A DNA stretch of 64,000 nucleotides, from NCBI GenBank assembly GCA_947479455.1, contig CANJZE010000001.1:203331-267330 (forward strand). Reading direction: 5' to 3'. The stretch's first letter is position 1. Each line of letters begins with the position of its first letter. Below, piece after piece: positions 15,879 to 25,331 of this stretch. The DNA is from Bacteroidota bacterium (GTDB taxonomy: Bacteria; Bacteroidota; Bacteroidia; Chitinophagales; LD1). Below the pieces are notes generated by a model. It was not told where the DNA came from, ran no database searches, and was given only the letters and a program-made list of their open reading frames with translations. A program made the position numbers and the translations under genes.

Positions 15879-18476
15879 ATGAGCACCGAAAATAATTTAC
15901 CGCACAATAACAGCATTCGTACAAAAGATCGATGGAAGAAGTTTGTACTCATCACGCTCTCTGTTCTTGTCGTTATAACTACACTTTTAGTAGTAACGGC
16001 TTTTGTTTTAGAAGCGAAAATTAAAGCTGGGCTTATTGCAGAAATAAATGCACGCGTTACTGTTCCTGTAAAAGTGGAAGGCGGTATTTCGCTTTCCTTA
16101 TTCAAACATTTTCCTTACGGTTCGGTTACTTTTTCAAAGGTAACTATTGACGATAAGTTTGATAAGAAGAATAAAAAACTGTTGCGCGTGGAAGAGATTT
16201 CGCTGCTCTGTAATATCTATTCGCTGTTTAGCGATAGGATTGAGTTTTCGAAAATTGTTTTGCGCAATGGTGAGTTGAATTTTTATAAAGATGAAGCGGG
16301 CAAAATGAATTTCGATATTCTGAAACCAACCAAGGGCGATTCGAAACAAAAACTTAGCATACAAATAAAAAAGGCGCTGATAAACGATGTGAAGCTGATT
16401 TACCTAGACAAATCGCAGGCAACTAACATTGACGCGGAAGTGAACGAGGTACTCCTAAGCGGCAATTTTGATGAAGAGAATTTTGAGTTGACAGCAAAAA
16501 GTCAAATCAGGGTAAATAGTATTACAGCCAACGGAGAAATGCTTATAAGCAATAGAAATATTTCGGCCGAAACTATTTTGAATATTGACAAAGCCAAGAA
16601 TAAATACAGTTTCAAAAACGGGAAAATTTCTATTGATGAATCGGAATTCAACATCAACGGTTTTTTTGCGCTTTTAAAAAACGAAACTCAACTCAATTTC
16701 AATTTGAAGAATGAAGGCAGCAACATGCAACAATTATTTTCGCTCTTTCCCGAAAAGTATAAAGCAAGTTTTACTGAAGCAACAGGAAGTGGTGAATATG
16801 CTATTGCTGTAAGTGTGAAAGGAATTTTAAGTAAGTCGATTTTCCCTTCTATAAAAGTTTCGGCTGATTTAAAAAACAGTGAGATAAAACTGAGCCAATA
16901 CAATAAGTTATTGCAAAAGGTAAATGCAAAAGCGAGTTATGAATTAGATACAAAAGGCAACGACCGAATCATCATCAGCAATTTCGATTGCACTTTGAAT
17001 AACGAGCCGTTCAGTTTTAAACTTTCGTTGGAAAATATTTCTAACCCGGTTTTTAATTTTTCGGCCAATGGAGTTTTGCATTTGAATGAACTCACCACTT
17101 TTATTCCCGATTCGGTTATTCAAGATATTGACGGCACAGTAACTTTTTCGAATTTTCATTTACAGGGAAAGAAGAATGATTTTACAGATGTCGAAAATTC
17201 AACGCTGCTTGGTTCCGGTGATTTTAAAATGGAAGGAGTAGAGTTTCGTCAAAACGGAATTACCTACGGTAATATCAATGGTGTGTTGAAATACGAAAAC
17301 AGAATTATTGAAGCACATGATTTAACGCTAAACTTTCTAAGCACCGATTTTAATTTTTCGGGAAACATTGAAAACCTTTTTGCGTTTGCTTACAACCTTG
17401 CAGTTAAGCGCAAAGCAAATGATGTAGTACTTGGCGTAAACGGTAAAGTAAAAATGCAAACATTCAATCTGAGTGGTCTGCTTGAAGCTTTCGGAAAAAA
17501 GAATCGTCCACAACCAGCACAGCGTGAAAAAATAAATCCGCGCGAGATATTCAGCATGAAAGGAAATGTAGAAGTAGAAGTTGGAAAATTTATTTTTCGT
17601 CAAATGCAGTTCGATGCTGTTAGAGCGAATTTGCAGGTAGCACCCGGCATTGTTCAAATCAATCACTTGCGTGCCAATGCAATGGAAGGTGAATTGAAAA
17701 CAACAGGTCAAATTGCCTTTACTCAAAACAACACGCTCTCTATGAAAATTGATTTGGTGGCGGTGGAGTTGAACATACCCGAAATATTTAGACAGTGCGA
17801 AAACTTTGGTCAAAGCACGTTGACCGATAAACATTTGAAAGGAAAAGTGAGCACCTCAATTTCTTTAAATGCCGATTGGAGAAATTACAAAGACCTTGAC
17901 ATGAAAACTTTGTCATCGGTAATTGATTTCAGAATTGCGAATGGAGAACTGAATAAGTTTGAGCCGTTGCGAGCAGCTTCAAAGTTTGTGCGGGTAGAGG
18001 AATTAGAAAATATCCGCTTTGCAGATTTAGAGAACACAATAAATATGGCTAATGGACGTATAGATATTCCCGAATTTGAAATAAAAACTTCGGCACTCAA
18101 TCTTATGGTTTTTGGTTATCACAATTTCGACAATACGGTGGATTATCATTTGAAAATAAATTTGCACAAGCTGTTGGCGCAAAAATTTAGACGAACCACG
18201 GGTAACGAACAATTTATAGAAGCCGACCCTTATGAAGGAGTAAACCTGTTTCTTACCTTAACTGGTCCCATCAACAATTTGAATATTAAGTTCGATAAAG
18301 CGGGAATAAGAAAAAAAGTTCAAACCGATTTTAGAAACGAGCGACAAGTACTTAAAGATTTATTGAACAACTCGCGAAGGAAAATTGACGAGAACGAACA
18401 AAAGCGTGAGGAAAAATATTTTAATGTAAAAGAAGAGCCGCAGTTTATGGACTTTGATACGATAGAAAAGCAGTGA
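15879..18476 (+). CDS. AsmA-like membrane-anchored protein
   Basis: An 865-residue protein with one N-terminal membrane segment (about residues 21-44) and a long periplasmic part of repeating beta strands, ending in an AsmA C-terminal-like section. AsmA/TAM-like proteins bridge inner and outer membranes and are implicated in lipid transport and outer-membrane assembly; that role is inferred from the family. The start is ATG 15879 (MSTENN). A TTG 15 bp upstream is in frame but less likely. It is divergent from the protease gene, and the 128-bp gap should contain both promoters, although I could not identify a clear -7/-33 pair. Confidence 0.8.
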   Translation: MSTENNLPHNNSIRTKDRWKKFVLITLSVLVVITTLLVVTAFVLEAKIKAGLIAEINARVTVPVKVEGGISLSLFKHFPYGSVTFSKVTIDDKFDKKNKKLLRVEEISLLCNIYSLFSDRIEFSKIVLRNGELNFYKDEAGKMNFDILKPTKGDSKQKLSIQIKKALINDVKLIYLDKSQATNIDAEVNEVLLSGNFDEENFELTAKSQIRVNSITANGEMLISNRNISAETILNIDKAKNKYSFKNGKISIDESEFNINGFFALLKNETQLNFNLKNEGSNMQQLFSLFPEKYKASFTEATGSGEYAIAVSVKGILSKSIFPSIKVSADLKNSEIKLSQYNKLLQKVNAKASYELDTKGNDRIIISNFDCTLNNEPFSFKLSLENISNPVFNFSANGVLHLNELTTFIPDSVIQDIDGTVTFSNFHLQGKKNDFTDVENSTLLGSGDFKMEGVEFRQNGITYGNINGVLKYENRIIEAHDLTLNFLSTDFNFSGNIENLFAFAYNLAVKRKANDVVLGVNGKVKMQTFNLSGLLEAFGKKNRPQPAQREKINPREIFSMKGNVEVEVGKFIFRQMQFDAVRANLQVAPGIVQINHLRANAMEGELKTTGQIAFTQNNTLSMKIDLVAVELNIPEIFRQCENFGQSTLTDKHLKGKVSTSISLNADWRNYKDLDMKTLSSVIDFRIANGELNKFEPLRAASKFVRVEELENIRFADLENTINMANGRIDIPEFEIKTSALNLMVFGYHNFDNTVDYHLKINLHKLLAQKFRRTTGNEQFIEADPYEGVNLFLTLTGPINNLNIKFDKAGIRKKVQTDFRNERQVLKDLLNNSRRKIDENEQKREEKYFNVKEEPQFMDFDTIEKQ

Positions 18477-18499
18477 GTAATTAGACCGCAGCCGTTTTT

Positions 18500-18580
18500 T
18501 ATTCGCTAATTGAATTTGTATTTGCATCTTGTATTTCATTTTCTCATTTTCAAATTTCCGAATTTCCGAATTAGTATTTC
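18500..18580. repeat. Low-complexity AATTTCCGAATTTCCGAA region
   Basis: The gap between the AsmA-like gene and the kinase is filled with T-rich words, including directly repeated ATTTCCGA and several TGTATTT or TATTTC copies. It resembles the other word-type intergenic repeats of this window, but no second copy of these words was found. Confidence 0.35.
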
Positions 18581-20089
18581 ATGGACGTTTACTCGCGCAA
18601 ATCAAATCTTAAACTCATTCTGCTGTTGTGCGGTGTTTTAATCGGGCTTAGCACGCTCGTGTATACAAATCATTTGGCTAATAAAATTGCGGATGAAGAA
18701 AAATACAATGCGCGCCTGTGGGCAGAGGCAATAGCACGCAAAGCACGCTTGGTTCGATACACCAAAGAACTTTTCACCAAACTGGCTGCCGATGAAAGAA
18801 GAAAGGTGAACGTATATGCACAATCAACCAAATTTGTTTTGAAGGTTGACGACAATGAAATGCTCACCTTCTTCAATGAAATTGTTACTTCTAACAATGA
18901 CATTCCAGCCATTCTGGTAGATGAAAGAGGAAATATTCTTGGCGCGCGCAACATTGAAATTCCTGCGGTGAAAACTTTTTTTGAGTTACCACAAAAAACC
19001 ATTGCTGAGTTTTCCAGTTACCCGCCAATTTTGGTTGATTATAAAATCAACAAGAATTTTATCTACTACAAAGACTCCAATCTTTTTACCAAACTGAAAC
19101 AAACCCTTAGCGATTTGGTGGAAACCTTTATTTCAGAAGTGGTGGTGAATACCGCTTCGGCTCCGGTAATTCTTACCGATGAAAAAATGAATGTGATTGA
19201 CTATGGTAATATTGATTCGTTACAAATGAAAGACGATGCCGCGGCACTCAAAATGATTAAAGCTATGCAGGCGGCTCATGAACCTATTATGGCCGATTTG
19301 GGCGAAGGAGTGTATCGATACATTTATTATGACGATTCACAAACGTTGAAACAACTGCGAATTTTTCCGTTTGTACAACTTGGAATTTTTGCCGTGTTTC
19401 TCCTCATCTCTTATTTCGCTTTCAGCAATGCGCGCAGAGCCGAGCAGAATTTAGTTTGGGTGGGCATGGCTAAAGAAACTGCGCATCAACTGGGCACTCC
19501 TATTTCATCGCTAAGCGGTTGGGTAGAATTACTTCGCGACATTGATGGAATGAAAGGAAATGAAAAATTGCTTGATGAATTTGACCTCGACATTCAACGA
19601 CTTACTTTAGTGGCCGACCGTTTTTCGAAAATTGGTTCGGTGCCGCAACTCACTGCACAAAGTGTGCGCGAAACGCTTGAGCGCAATGTGGACTACATGC
19701 GCAAACGCGCCAGCGAAAAAGCACAGTTCAGTATTTTTTGTGAAGATGATTTGCGCATCAATATCAACAATCAACTTTTCGATTGGGTGCTTGAAAATTT
19801 ATTAAAGAATGCGCTGGATGCTATGGATGGTACCGGAGAGATTGATTTGGAAGTGAGCAGCGATTCAAACAACGTTCATATTGATATTACAGATACCGGC
19901 AAAGGAATTGCAAAAAACAAATTCGAAACAATTTTCGAACCCGGCTATTCTACCAAACGCAGAGGTTGGGGTTTAGGACTATCACTCACCAAAAGAATCG
20001 TAGAAGAATATCACAACGGAAAAATTGTGGTACGCAGTTCAGAAATTGGTAAAGGAACTACGTTTAGAATTTCTTTGCCCAAGGCGTGA
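18581..20089 (+). CDS. Membrane sensor histidine kinase
   Basis: A 502-residue kinase: a first membrane helix at about 10-30, a periplasmic sensing region of about 230 residues, a second helix near 265-287, then the kinase core. The phosphoacceptor is His302 in AKETAHQLGTPISSL, and the ATP lid shows NLLKNALDAM, DTGKGI and GWGLGLSLTKRIV. The H box with HQLGTP rather than HELRTP is typical of one Bacteroidota group. No response regulator is adjacent, so the partner is unknown. It lies 19 bp before the GH125 gene, a spacing compatible with cotranscription. Confidence 0.9.
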   Translation: MDVYSRKSNLKLILLLCGVLIGLSTLVYTNHLANKIADEEKYNARLWAEAIARKARLVRYTKELFTKLAADERRKVNVYAQSTKFVLKVDDNEMLTFFNEIVTSNNDIPAILVDERGNILGARNIEIPAVKTFFELPQKTIAEFSSYPPILVDYKINKNFIYYKDSNLFTKLKQTLSDLVETFISEVVVNTASAPVILTDEKMNVIDYGNIDSLQMKDDAAALKMIKAMQAAHEPIMADLGEGVYRYIYYDDSQTLKQLRIFPFVQLGIFAVFLLISYFAFSNARRAEQNLVWVGMAKETAHQLGTPISSLSGWVELLRDIDGMKGNEKLLDEFDLDIQRLTLVADRFSKIGSVPQLTAQSVRETLERNVDYMRKRASEKAQFSIFCEDDLRININNQLFDWVLENLLKNALDAMDGTGEIDLEVSSDSNNVHIDITDTGKGIAKNKFETIFEPGYSTKRRGWGLGLSLTKRIVEEYHNGKIVVRSSEIGKGTTFRISLPKA

Positions 20090-20108
20090 TGTAAAATTTT
20101 GTTGATTT

Positions 20109-21524
20109 ATGAAACGCAAAGAATTTAATCGCCTTAGTGTTTTGGCAATAACTTCCCTCCTATTTCCGCCTTTTTTGCAAGCAGCAATTGCTGTTTCAAA
20201 ACGCCCCTCGCCTACTCAACGAAAATTTGTGAGCAAAGCCGTTGATGAATTAATTGAGGAAATAAAACGCAACATTAGCGATAACGAGTTGTCGCAGCTT
20301 TTCGAAAACTGTTTTCCGAATACCCTCGACACCACCGTATTTTTTGAACTCCACAATGGGGTACCCGATACTTATGTTATAACCGGTGATATTGATGCCA
20401 TGTGGCAGCGCGATTCATCGGCTCAGGTGAATCCTTATTTGCCACTTTGTGCAAAAGATAAAGAGTTGTCATTAATGGTGGAGGGATTAATCCGCAGGCA
20501 AACGCGCAACATTTTGCTCGACCCTTACGCCAATGCGTTTTATAAGGATGCAAGCAAAATCAGTCAATGGAAAAACGATAAAACCGAAATGAAACCGGGT
20601 GTGCACGAACGCAAATGGGAACTGGATTCGCTTTGTTATTGCATACGACTGGCGCATCGTTATTGGAAAATAACAGGAAATGTTTCTGCCTTTAACGAAA
20701 CCTGGTTGCAGGCAATGAAATTGGCAGTGGCCACTATGAAAGAACAACAGCGCAAAAACGATAAGGGCACTTATCACTTTCAGCGTGTGGGCAATCCTCA
20801 CGATACTTTAATTAATAGCGGATATGGAAGTGATGTAAAATATACGGGAATGATTTGTTCGGCTTTTCGCAACAGCGATGATGCTACAACGTACCTCTAT
20901 AACATTCCCGAAAATCTTTTTGCTGTAACAGCTTTGCAACAATTGGCAGAAATGATTCAAACTGTTTTTCCCAATGAAAATTTTGCGAAAGAATGTTTGG
21001 AATTGGCAAGTGAGGTTGAACAGGCGGTAAAAGATTACGGCATTGCACACCATAAAGATTTCGGAAAAATTTACGCGTATGAATGCGATGGCAAAGGCAA
21101 TTATCTTTTTATGGAAGATGCCGGCATTCCCGGTTTAATCACCATTCCTTATTTGGGATACGGAAATATGAACGATGAAATTTATCAGCGCACCAGAAGT
21201 TTTGCATTGAGCAAAGACAATCCTTATTTTTTTAGATCCGAAAAATACGAAGGCACGGGCAGCCCTCATTTAGATTGGAAAGGAAACATGATTTGGCACC
21301 TGGGAATTATTTCACGCGCTATAACTTCGGTAAATGACGAGGAAATAAAATACTGTTTGCACTTATTAAAAACTACACACGCGGGCAAAGGCTTTATGCA
21401 TGAAGGCTTCCGAAAAAATAATTCGAATGATTTTACTCGCCCGTGGTTTGCCTGGGCTAACAGTTATTTTGGCGAATTGATTTTAAAAATATACGCAGAT
21501 AAAAAGCACTTGCTGCAGCAATAG
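20109..21524 (+). CDS. Glycoside hydrolase family 125 (exo-alpha-1,6-mannosidase)
   Basis: A 471-residue metal-independent GH125 enzyme with an N-terminal signal sequence (about residues 1-27). Family features in order: GDIDAMWQRDSSAQ near 91-104, ERKWELDSLCYCIRLAHRYWK near 161, TGMICSAFRNSDD near 245, MEDAGIPGLITIPYLGYG near 333, EGTGSPH near 380 and MHEGF ... TRPWFAWANSYF near the C-terminus. The family removes alpha-1,6-linked mannose from mannans or N-glycans, so this protein probably scavenges mannose outside the cytoplasm. No other mannan genes are next to it. Confidence 0.9.
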   Translation: MKRKEFNRLSVLAITSLLFPPFLQAAIAVSKRPSPTQRKFVSKAVDELIEEIKRNISDNELSQLFENCFPNTLDTTVFFELHNGVPDTYVITGDIDAMWQRDSSAQVNPYLPLCAKDKELSLMVEGLIRRQTRNILLDPYANAFYKDASKISQWKNDKTEMKPGVHERKWELDSLCYCIRLAHRYWKITGNVSAFNETWLQAMKLAVATMKEQQRKNDKGTYHFQRVGNPHDTLINSGYGSDVKYTGMICSAFRNSDDATTYLYNIPENLFAVTALQQLAEMIQTVFPNENFAKECLELASEVEQAVKDYGIAHHKDFGKIYAYECDGKGNYLFMEDAGIPGLITIPYLGYGNMNDEIYQRTRSFALSKDNPYFFRSEKYEGTGSPHLDWKGNMIWHLGIISRAITSVNDEEIKYCLHLLKTTHAGKGFMHEGFRKNNSNDFTRPWFAWANSYFGELILKIYADKKHLLQQ

Positions 21525-21673
21525 AAGAACGTTTCAAAAAAAATTAGTCGCTTTTATTCCCCTGCAAATTTTTATTTGCCAACTACCGTTACCCTTTATG
21601 GAGTCAAATAATTTTATGCAATATCGCATCCGCTTAAATTAATAGTGAGTTAACCAGAGCATAACTGCATAGC

Positions 21674-23476
21674 ATGAATACAACTCCGGATAAGGAGAAT
21701 ACATACGGAACCGTTACGCCCGAAGTACCCAACACTAAATACTTTTTAACCACTGAGCAATTCAACAGAGGAGTGGGCACCCATTTTATTAAACATGCCA
21801 ACCGCACTTTAGAAAAGGGACAAAAATTTATGGTGGGGCTATCGCACGGGCAATCGCCTGCGGGTGTTTATCAGTATATTTTTGAACACTATAATGAACT
21901 CAAAAATCCGGAGAACATACTTTACACGTTTGTAAATTCACCAAGCACTAGGCAACGTAGCTTAGAGGGAATTATGGATGCGCGCGAATTTGTAAAGAAA
22001 CTTTTTCGCAATCGTTTAATTACCCGCGAACAAATTATTGGTTACAGTTTCAGTCACGAAAGCATGGAAGCTTATGTAGCCGATTTCAATTTATCGGTTT
22101 CGGCTTATTTAAAAGAGCATAACAAAGAAGGTTTTGATTATGTGTTTCTTTCTTGCAATCCACGTGGTATGGTGGCGGCTATTGAACGTAAATCAACCGC
22201 TTTCAATTCAACCGAAATTGTGGTAGTGGTAGATAGTAACAAACAGAAAAAAATTACCGGCACTCCGTATTTTCTCATGCGTTCTAAACGCATTGGCTTT
22301 CTGGCAACCAAAGCCGATAAGAGACGACCGCTTGCCTGGCTTTTTGCTATTGATGCAAAACCCGATCAAAGCCCCGGCTTTTTGCGCTACATACCTGGCG
22401 TGCAAAAACGCATGACCGTTTTTATTGACGATAAAGCATTGACATGGCCACAGGTAGAAGTAAAACGCGAAACACCTTATGGCGTAAGCACCATACGTGT
22501 TGATACCGCAAACACCTATAAAGAAAACGCGAAAGAAAAGTTACCGGTAGTTATTCTCATTCACGGGTTCCTCGGTTTAAATTCTTACGATGGATTGTTG
22601 TCCATCATTCCTTCGCACTTATACCTAGCTGCGGCTATGCACTACGGCTCCATACCAAACGATCTTCCACCTTCCGAATACTCGCATCACATTGCCAGCA
22701 ATATTGATGCAGTGGTTGATTACTTCGGCTCCAAAGGTCACCCTGTTTATATTTACGACCACTCTATGGGCAACATTTATTTTATGATGATTGACCGAGA
22801 GTTGAGTAAATATCCTGCGGTAAAAAAATATTTGCGTGGTCGCATTGGTGCTAATCCTTTTTTTGGAGAAGAAGCTAAACACGCAACACTTGGTTTCTTA
22901 GATAATGTGATTCTGCCTTCCTTAAAACACATCAAAGGATTTGCAGCTAAAACTATGCTGGTTACACTTAGAAGAGTTATTCCTTTCGATTCGAAAAACG
23001 GAGTGCGCAAACGTGGCATTATACTTTCCGACTGGCTCATTAGTAAAGAAAGCAACATGCGCGAACGTATTTGGATGGCGGCTAAAGAGCGTATCCTGTA
23101 CTTAATGACGAATATGGATTCGTTGCCGCATCTTAATCGCATTCCAATTGAGCGTGCCTTGAATCGTTTGCCAGCAAAAGTTTTTGCCATACAAACACAT
23201 TCAGCTCTGGAGCAAAGTATAGCGTTCGACCAACAAAAGGGGTTAGTGAATATTCCTAACAAAAACATTCCTGTACTCATACTCAAAAGCGAGCGCGATG
23301 GCGTAGCACGTTTTGTGCCGCGCATTTATGAAGGCAAAAACATTGAGGTGATGGATGTAACTAATCATAACGAATACGACCTCTTTCGCGAACATCTCTT
23401 TCACATGGCGCATCCACACCGCGCAACTCGCATTATTGACGAGTTTATTAGAAAAACCGAAGAAGAGAATAAGTAA
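21674..23476 (+). CDS. Fusion of a degenerate NagB-fold domain with an alpha/beta hydrolase
   Basis: A 600-residue two-domain protein without a signal peptide. Residues about 20-255 resemble the glucosamine-6-phosphate isomerase/6-phosphogluconolactonase fold (GLSHGQSPAGVYQYI phosphate loop near 55). The catalytic GxGxDGHxA segment of active enzymes appears as SCNPRGMVAAI, so isomerase or deaminase activity is doubtful. Residues about 285-590 form a hydrolase domain: LIHGFLG near 297 and nucleophile Ser364 in YDHSMGN. A phosphosugar-sensing domain controlling an esterase is one reading, but that is inference. Confidence 0.7.
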   Translation: MNTTPDKENTYGTVTPEVPNTKYFLTTEQFNRGVGTHFIKHANRTLEKGQKFMVGLSHGQSPAGVYQYIFEHYNELKNPENILYTFVNSPSTRQRSLEGIMDAREFVKKLFRNRLITREQIIGYSFSHESMEAYVADFNLSVSAYLKEHNKEGFDYVFLSCNPRGMVAAIERKSTAFNSTEIVVVVDSNKQKKITGTPYFLMRSKRIGFLATKADKRRPLAWLFAIDAKPDQSPGFLRYIPGVQKRMTVFIDDKALTWPQVEVKRETPYGVSTIRVDTANTYKENAKEKLPVVILIHGFLGLNSYDGLLSIIPSHLYLAAAMHYGSIPNDLPPSEYSHHIASNIDAVVDYFGSKGHPVYIYDHSMGNIYFMMIDRELSKYPAVKKYLRGRIGANPFFGEEAKHATLGFLDNVILPSLKHIKGFAAKTMLVTLRRVIPFDSKNGVRKRGIILSDWLISKESNMRERIWMAAKERILYLMTNMDSLPHLNRIPIERALNRLPAKVFAIQTHSALEQSIAFDQQKGLVNIPNKNIPVLILKSERDGVARFVPRIYEGKNIEVMDVTNHNEYDLFREHLFHMAHPHRATRIIDEFIRKTEEENK

Positions 23477-23557
23477 TTCTGTTTCAGCAATTGTTCCTGT
23501 TACTTTTTCCATGCGCATAAAAAATTAGTTTCGAGCCCCAAATTTTTTGAAACAGAA
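23477..23557. promoter_or_regulatory. 10-bp perfect inverted repeat bracketing the intergenic gap
   Basis: TTCTGTTTCA (23477-23486) and TGAAACAGAA (23548-23557) are exact reverse complements separated by 61 bp. The right arm ends 2 bp before the ATG of the next gene. In mRNA the pair could close a stem over the ribosome binding region, or at DNA level flank an operator. Confidence 0.45.
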
Positions 23558-23559
23558 CC

Positions 23560-24522
23560 ATGAGTATATCTTTTAAAGAAGTAGCCAATAAAATAGAACT
23601 GCATTATTTTTTTTCTGACGAATCGCACAGTATGAACGCGCTGGTTCGCAATAAATGCGAACACAACCTCTTGGGCATTTTGAAAGAAATATCAACGGTA
23701 CTCAGTGCGCGCCTAAAAGTAGAAACCGAAGCCTATACCGAAGGAGGATTGAAAGAACGTTTTGTGTTGTTGAGCAATAGCGAGTTTCTGCGTGGTTTTG
23801 CCGCCAGTGTTTTTCAGTACGTGTTACCGCTCGAAGTAGATATTGAAAAAACAGTGAGTGAAGAAAACAAAGAAGACACCAAAGAACGAATTGAAAAACT
23901 GCGCAAAGAATTAAAAGAATATGAGCGTGATAATGATTTGAAAATAGATGCAGAAAATGTGGAAACACTCTTTCGCAACAACTTAAAGATTATTAAACTG
24001 AAATCAAATTTCTATAGGCAATTGAGCAGTTGCGAGAAGGTGACCAAGTTTGCTGTGCAACGCGTTAATGCCGATGGCGAATACTGCGGCAAATCATACA
24101 CCATCAACCGCAAACGATTTGATACCTATATGTTAATAGCCGACACTTTAAAACCTGAAACAGACGAAGCAGCTGTGATTGAAATTATTTCTCCGGTGCT
24201 TAAAACTGGCAGCTATAAATGGAAAGGCATTTATGTGCAAACCGGAAAAATCATCAGCTTTTACATGAAAGATGAAGGGTTTAAAAACGAAGTTATCAGC
24301 CAAAGCATTCCGTTTAAAAACGGAACCCGCATTGAATGCACACTTGAAAGCACGCGCAAGATGAATGAGTTCGGAACCGAAGTAGTAACAGGCTATTCTG
24401 TTTTGGTAGTTACAAAAAAGTTAGATGACGAAGTAGTGATGGAAATGCCAAAAGTACGCACTGCACCTAAAAAGAAAGAAACCGAACTCAAGCAACTTGA
24501 TTTGTTTGGAACGTTGTTTTAA
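23560..24522 (+). CDS. Unrecognised protein ending in a sliding-clamp-type motif
   Basis: A 320-residue soluble protein that I do not assign to a named family. The N-terminal region (DESHSMNALVRNKCEHN) precedes a coiled-coil-prone charged stretch at about 105-135 and a beta-rich C-terminal half. The last residues, KQLDLFGTLF, contain QLDLF, which matches the bacterial beta-clamp binding consensus QL(S/D)LF found at the tails of replication and repair proteins. This suggests, without proof, a role at the replication fork or on DNA. The gap before it holds a perfect 10-bp inverted repeat. Confidence 0.7.
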   Translation: MSISFKEVANKIELHYFFSDESHSMNALVRNKCEHNLLGILKEISTVLSARLKVETEAYTEGGLKERFVLLSNSEFLRGFAASVFQYVLPLEVDIEKTVSEENKEDTKERIEKLRKELKEYERDNDLKIDAENVETLFRNNLKIIKLKSNFYRQLSSCEKVTKFAVQRVNADGEYCGKSYTINRKRFDTYMLIADTLKPETDEAAVIEIISPVLKTGSYKWKGIYVQTGKIISFYMKDEGFKNEVISQSIPFKNGTRIECTLESTRKMNEFGTEVVTGYSVLVVTKKLDDEVVMEMPKVRTAPKKKETELKQLDLFGTLF

Positions 24523-24609
24523 TGAGTGACCTATTATTGTGTAGGCTACCTGAAAATCGCATGCAAACACTCCTGAATTTATTTTCATTTGCATTCTCTT
24601 ATAAACTCC

Positions 24610-25284
24610 ATGCGCAGACTAATCAGTTTTTCTGTTCTCTTATTTTTAAAAGTTTTGTCGGCTGTTTTCTATAAATTTAGAGTGGGTTGGCCTACAGAAA
24701 AAATTCGTTGGAATGATATACGCCTTATCATTTTTCTAAACCACACTTCGCTTTTCGAACCCATTTTTCTGGGCTTTCTTCCGGTTAGCTTTTTGTGGCG
24801 GCTTTCGGGTCACCTGGCTGCACCCGGTGCCGATAAAACAATGAACCGCCCAATAGTAGGTACCTTTTATAAGTTAATGAGCCCGGGCATTACGTCTATA
24901 AGCAGAAAGCGTGACGACACTTGGGAACATTTTATGGAAACAATTTCAGAAGATTCCATTATTGTAATTGCACCAGAAGGTCGTATGATGCGCAAAAATG
25001 GATTAGACCTGGAGGGAAATAAAATGACTGTGCGAGGCGGAGTGGCTGATATACTTGCGCTGTTAGAAAAAGGACAAATGGCTGTTGCTTACAGCGGTGG
25101 TTTACATCATGTGCAAATACCCGGTGAAGGATTGCCTAAACTTTTCAAAACCTTGAAAATAAATATTGATGCACCGGAAATTGCTGACTACAAAACAAGT
25201 TTCAGCGCAGCAGTAGGAACCAGCGAGTGGAAAAAACAAGTGCTTGATGATTTGCAACATCGTTTAGAAACAAAAATTCCATAA
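24610..25284 (+). CDS. PlsC-like 1-acylglycerol-3-phosphate acyltransferase family protein
   Basis: A 224-residue acyltransferase with a hydrophobic N-terminus (about residues 5-22). Motif I appears as NHTSLFEP, with His45 followed by Glu50 instead of the usual Asp in HX4D. IAPEGRMMR near residue 120 matches the EGxR phosphate-binding motif. The family adds an acyl chain to lysophosphatidate or related lipids at the inner membrane. The Asp-to-Glu change is conservative but may indicate a different acceptor. ATG 24610 is chosen over an in-frame TTG at 24589. It is followed closely by two lipid-related genes. Confidence 0.82.
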   Translation: MRRLISFSVLLFLKVLSAVFYKFRVGWPTEKIRWNDIRLIIFLNHTSLFEPIFLGFLPVSFLWRLSGHLAAPGADKTMNRPIVGTFYKLMSPGITSISRKRDDTWEHFMETISEDSIIVIAPEGRMMRKNGLDLEGNKMTVRGGVADILALLEKGQMAVAYSGGLHHVQIPGEGLPKLFKTLKINIDAPEIADYKTSFSAAVGTSEWKKQVLDDLQHRLETKIP

Positions 25285-25331
25285 AATATTTTGACATTAC
25301 ATTATATTGTTGCACTAATTAATTTACAACA

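Noticed and set aside
17337..17834. A 165-codon open frame antisense to the AsmA-like gene
   Set aside because: It lies wholly inside a well-supported gene, has no family resemblance and no leader signals.
22777..23325. A 182-codon open frame antisense to the NagB/hydrolase fusion
   Set aside because: Composition follows the codon structure of the forward gene; no recognisable domain.
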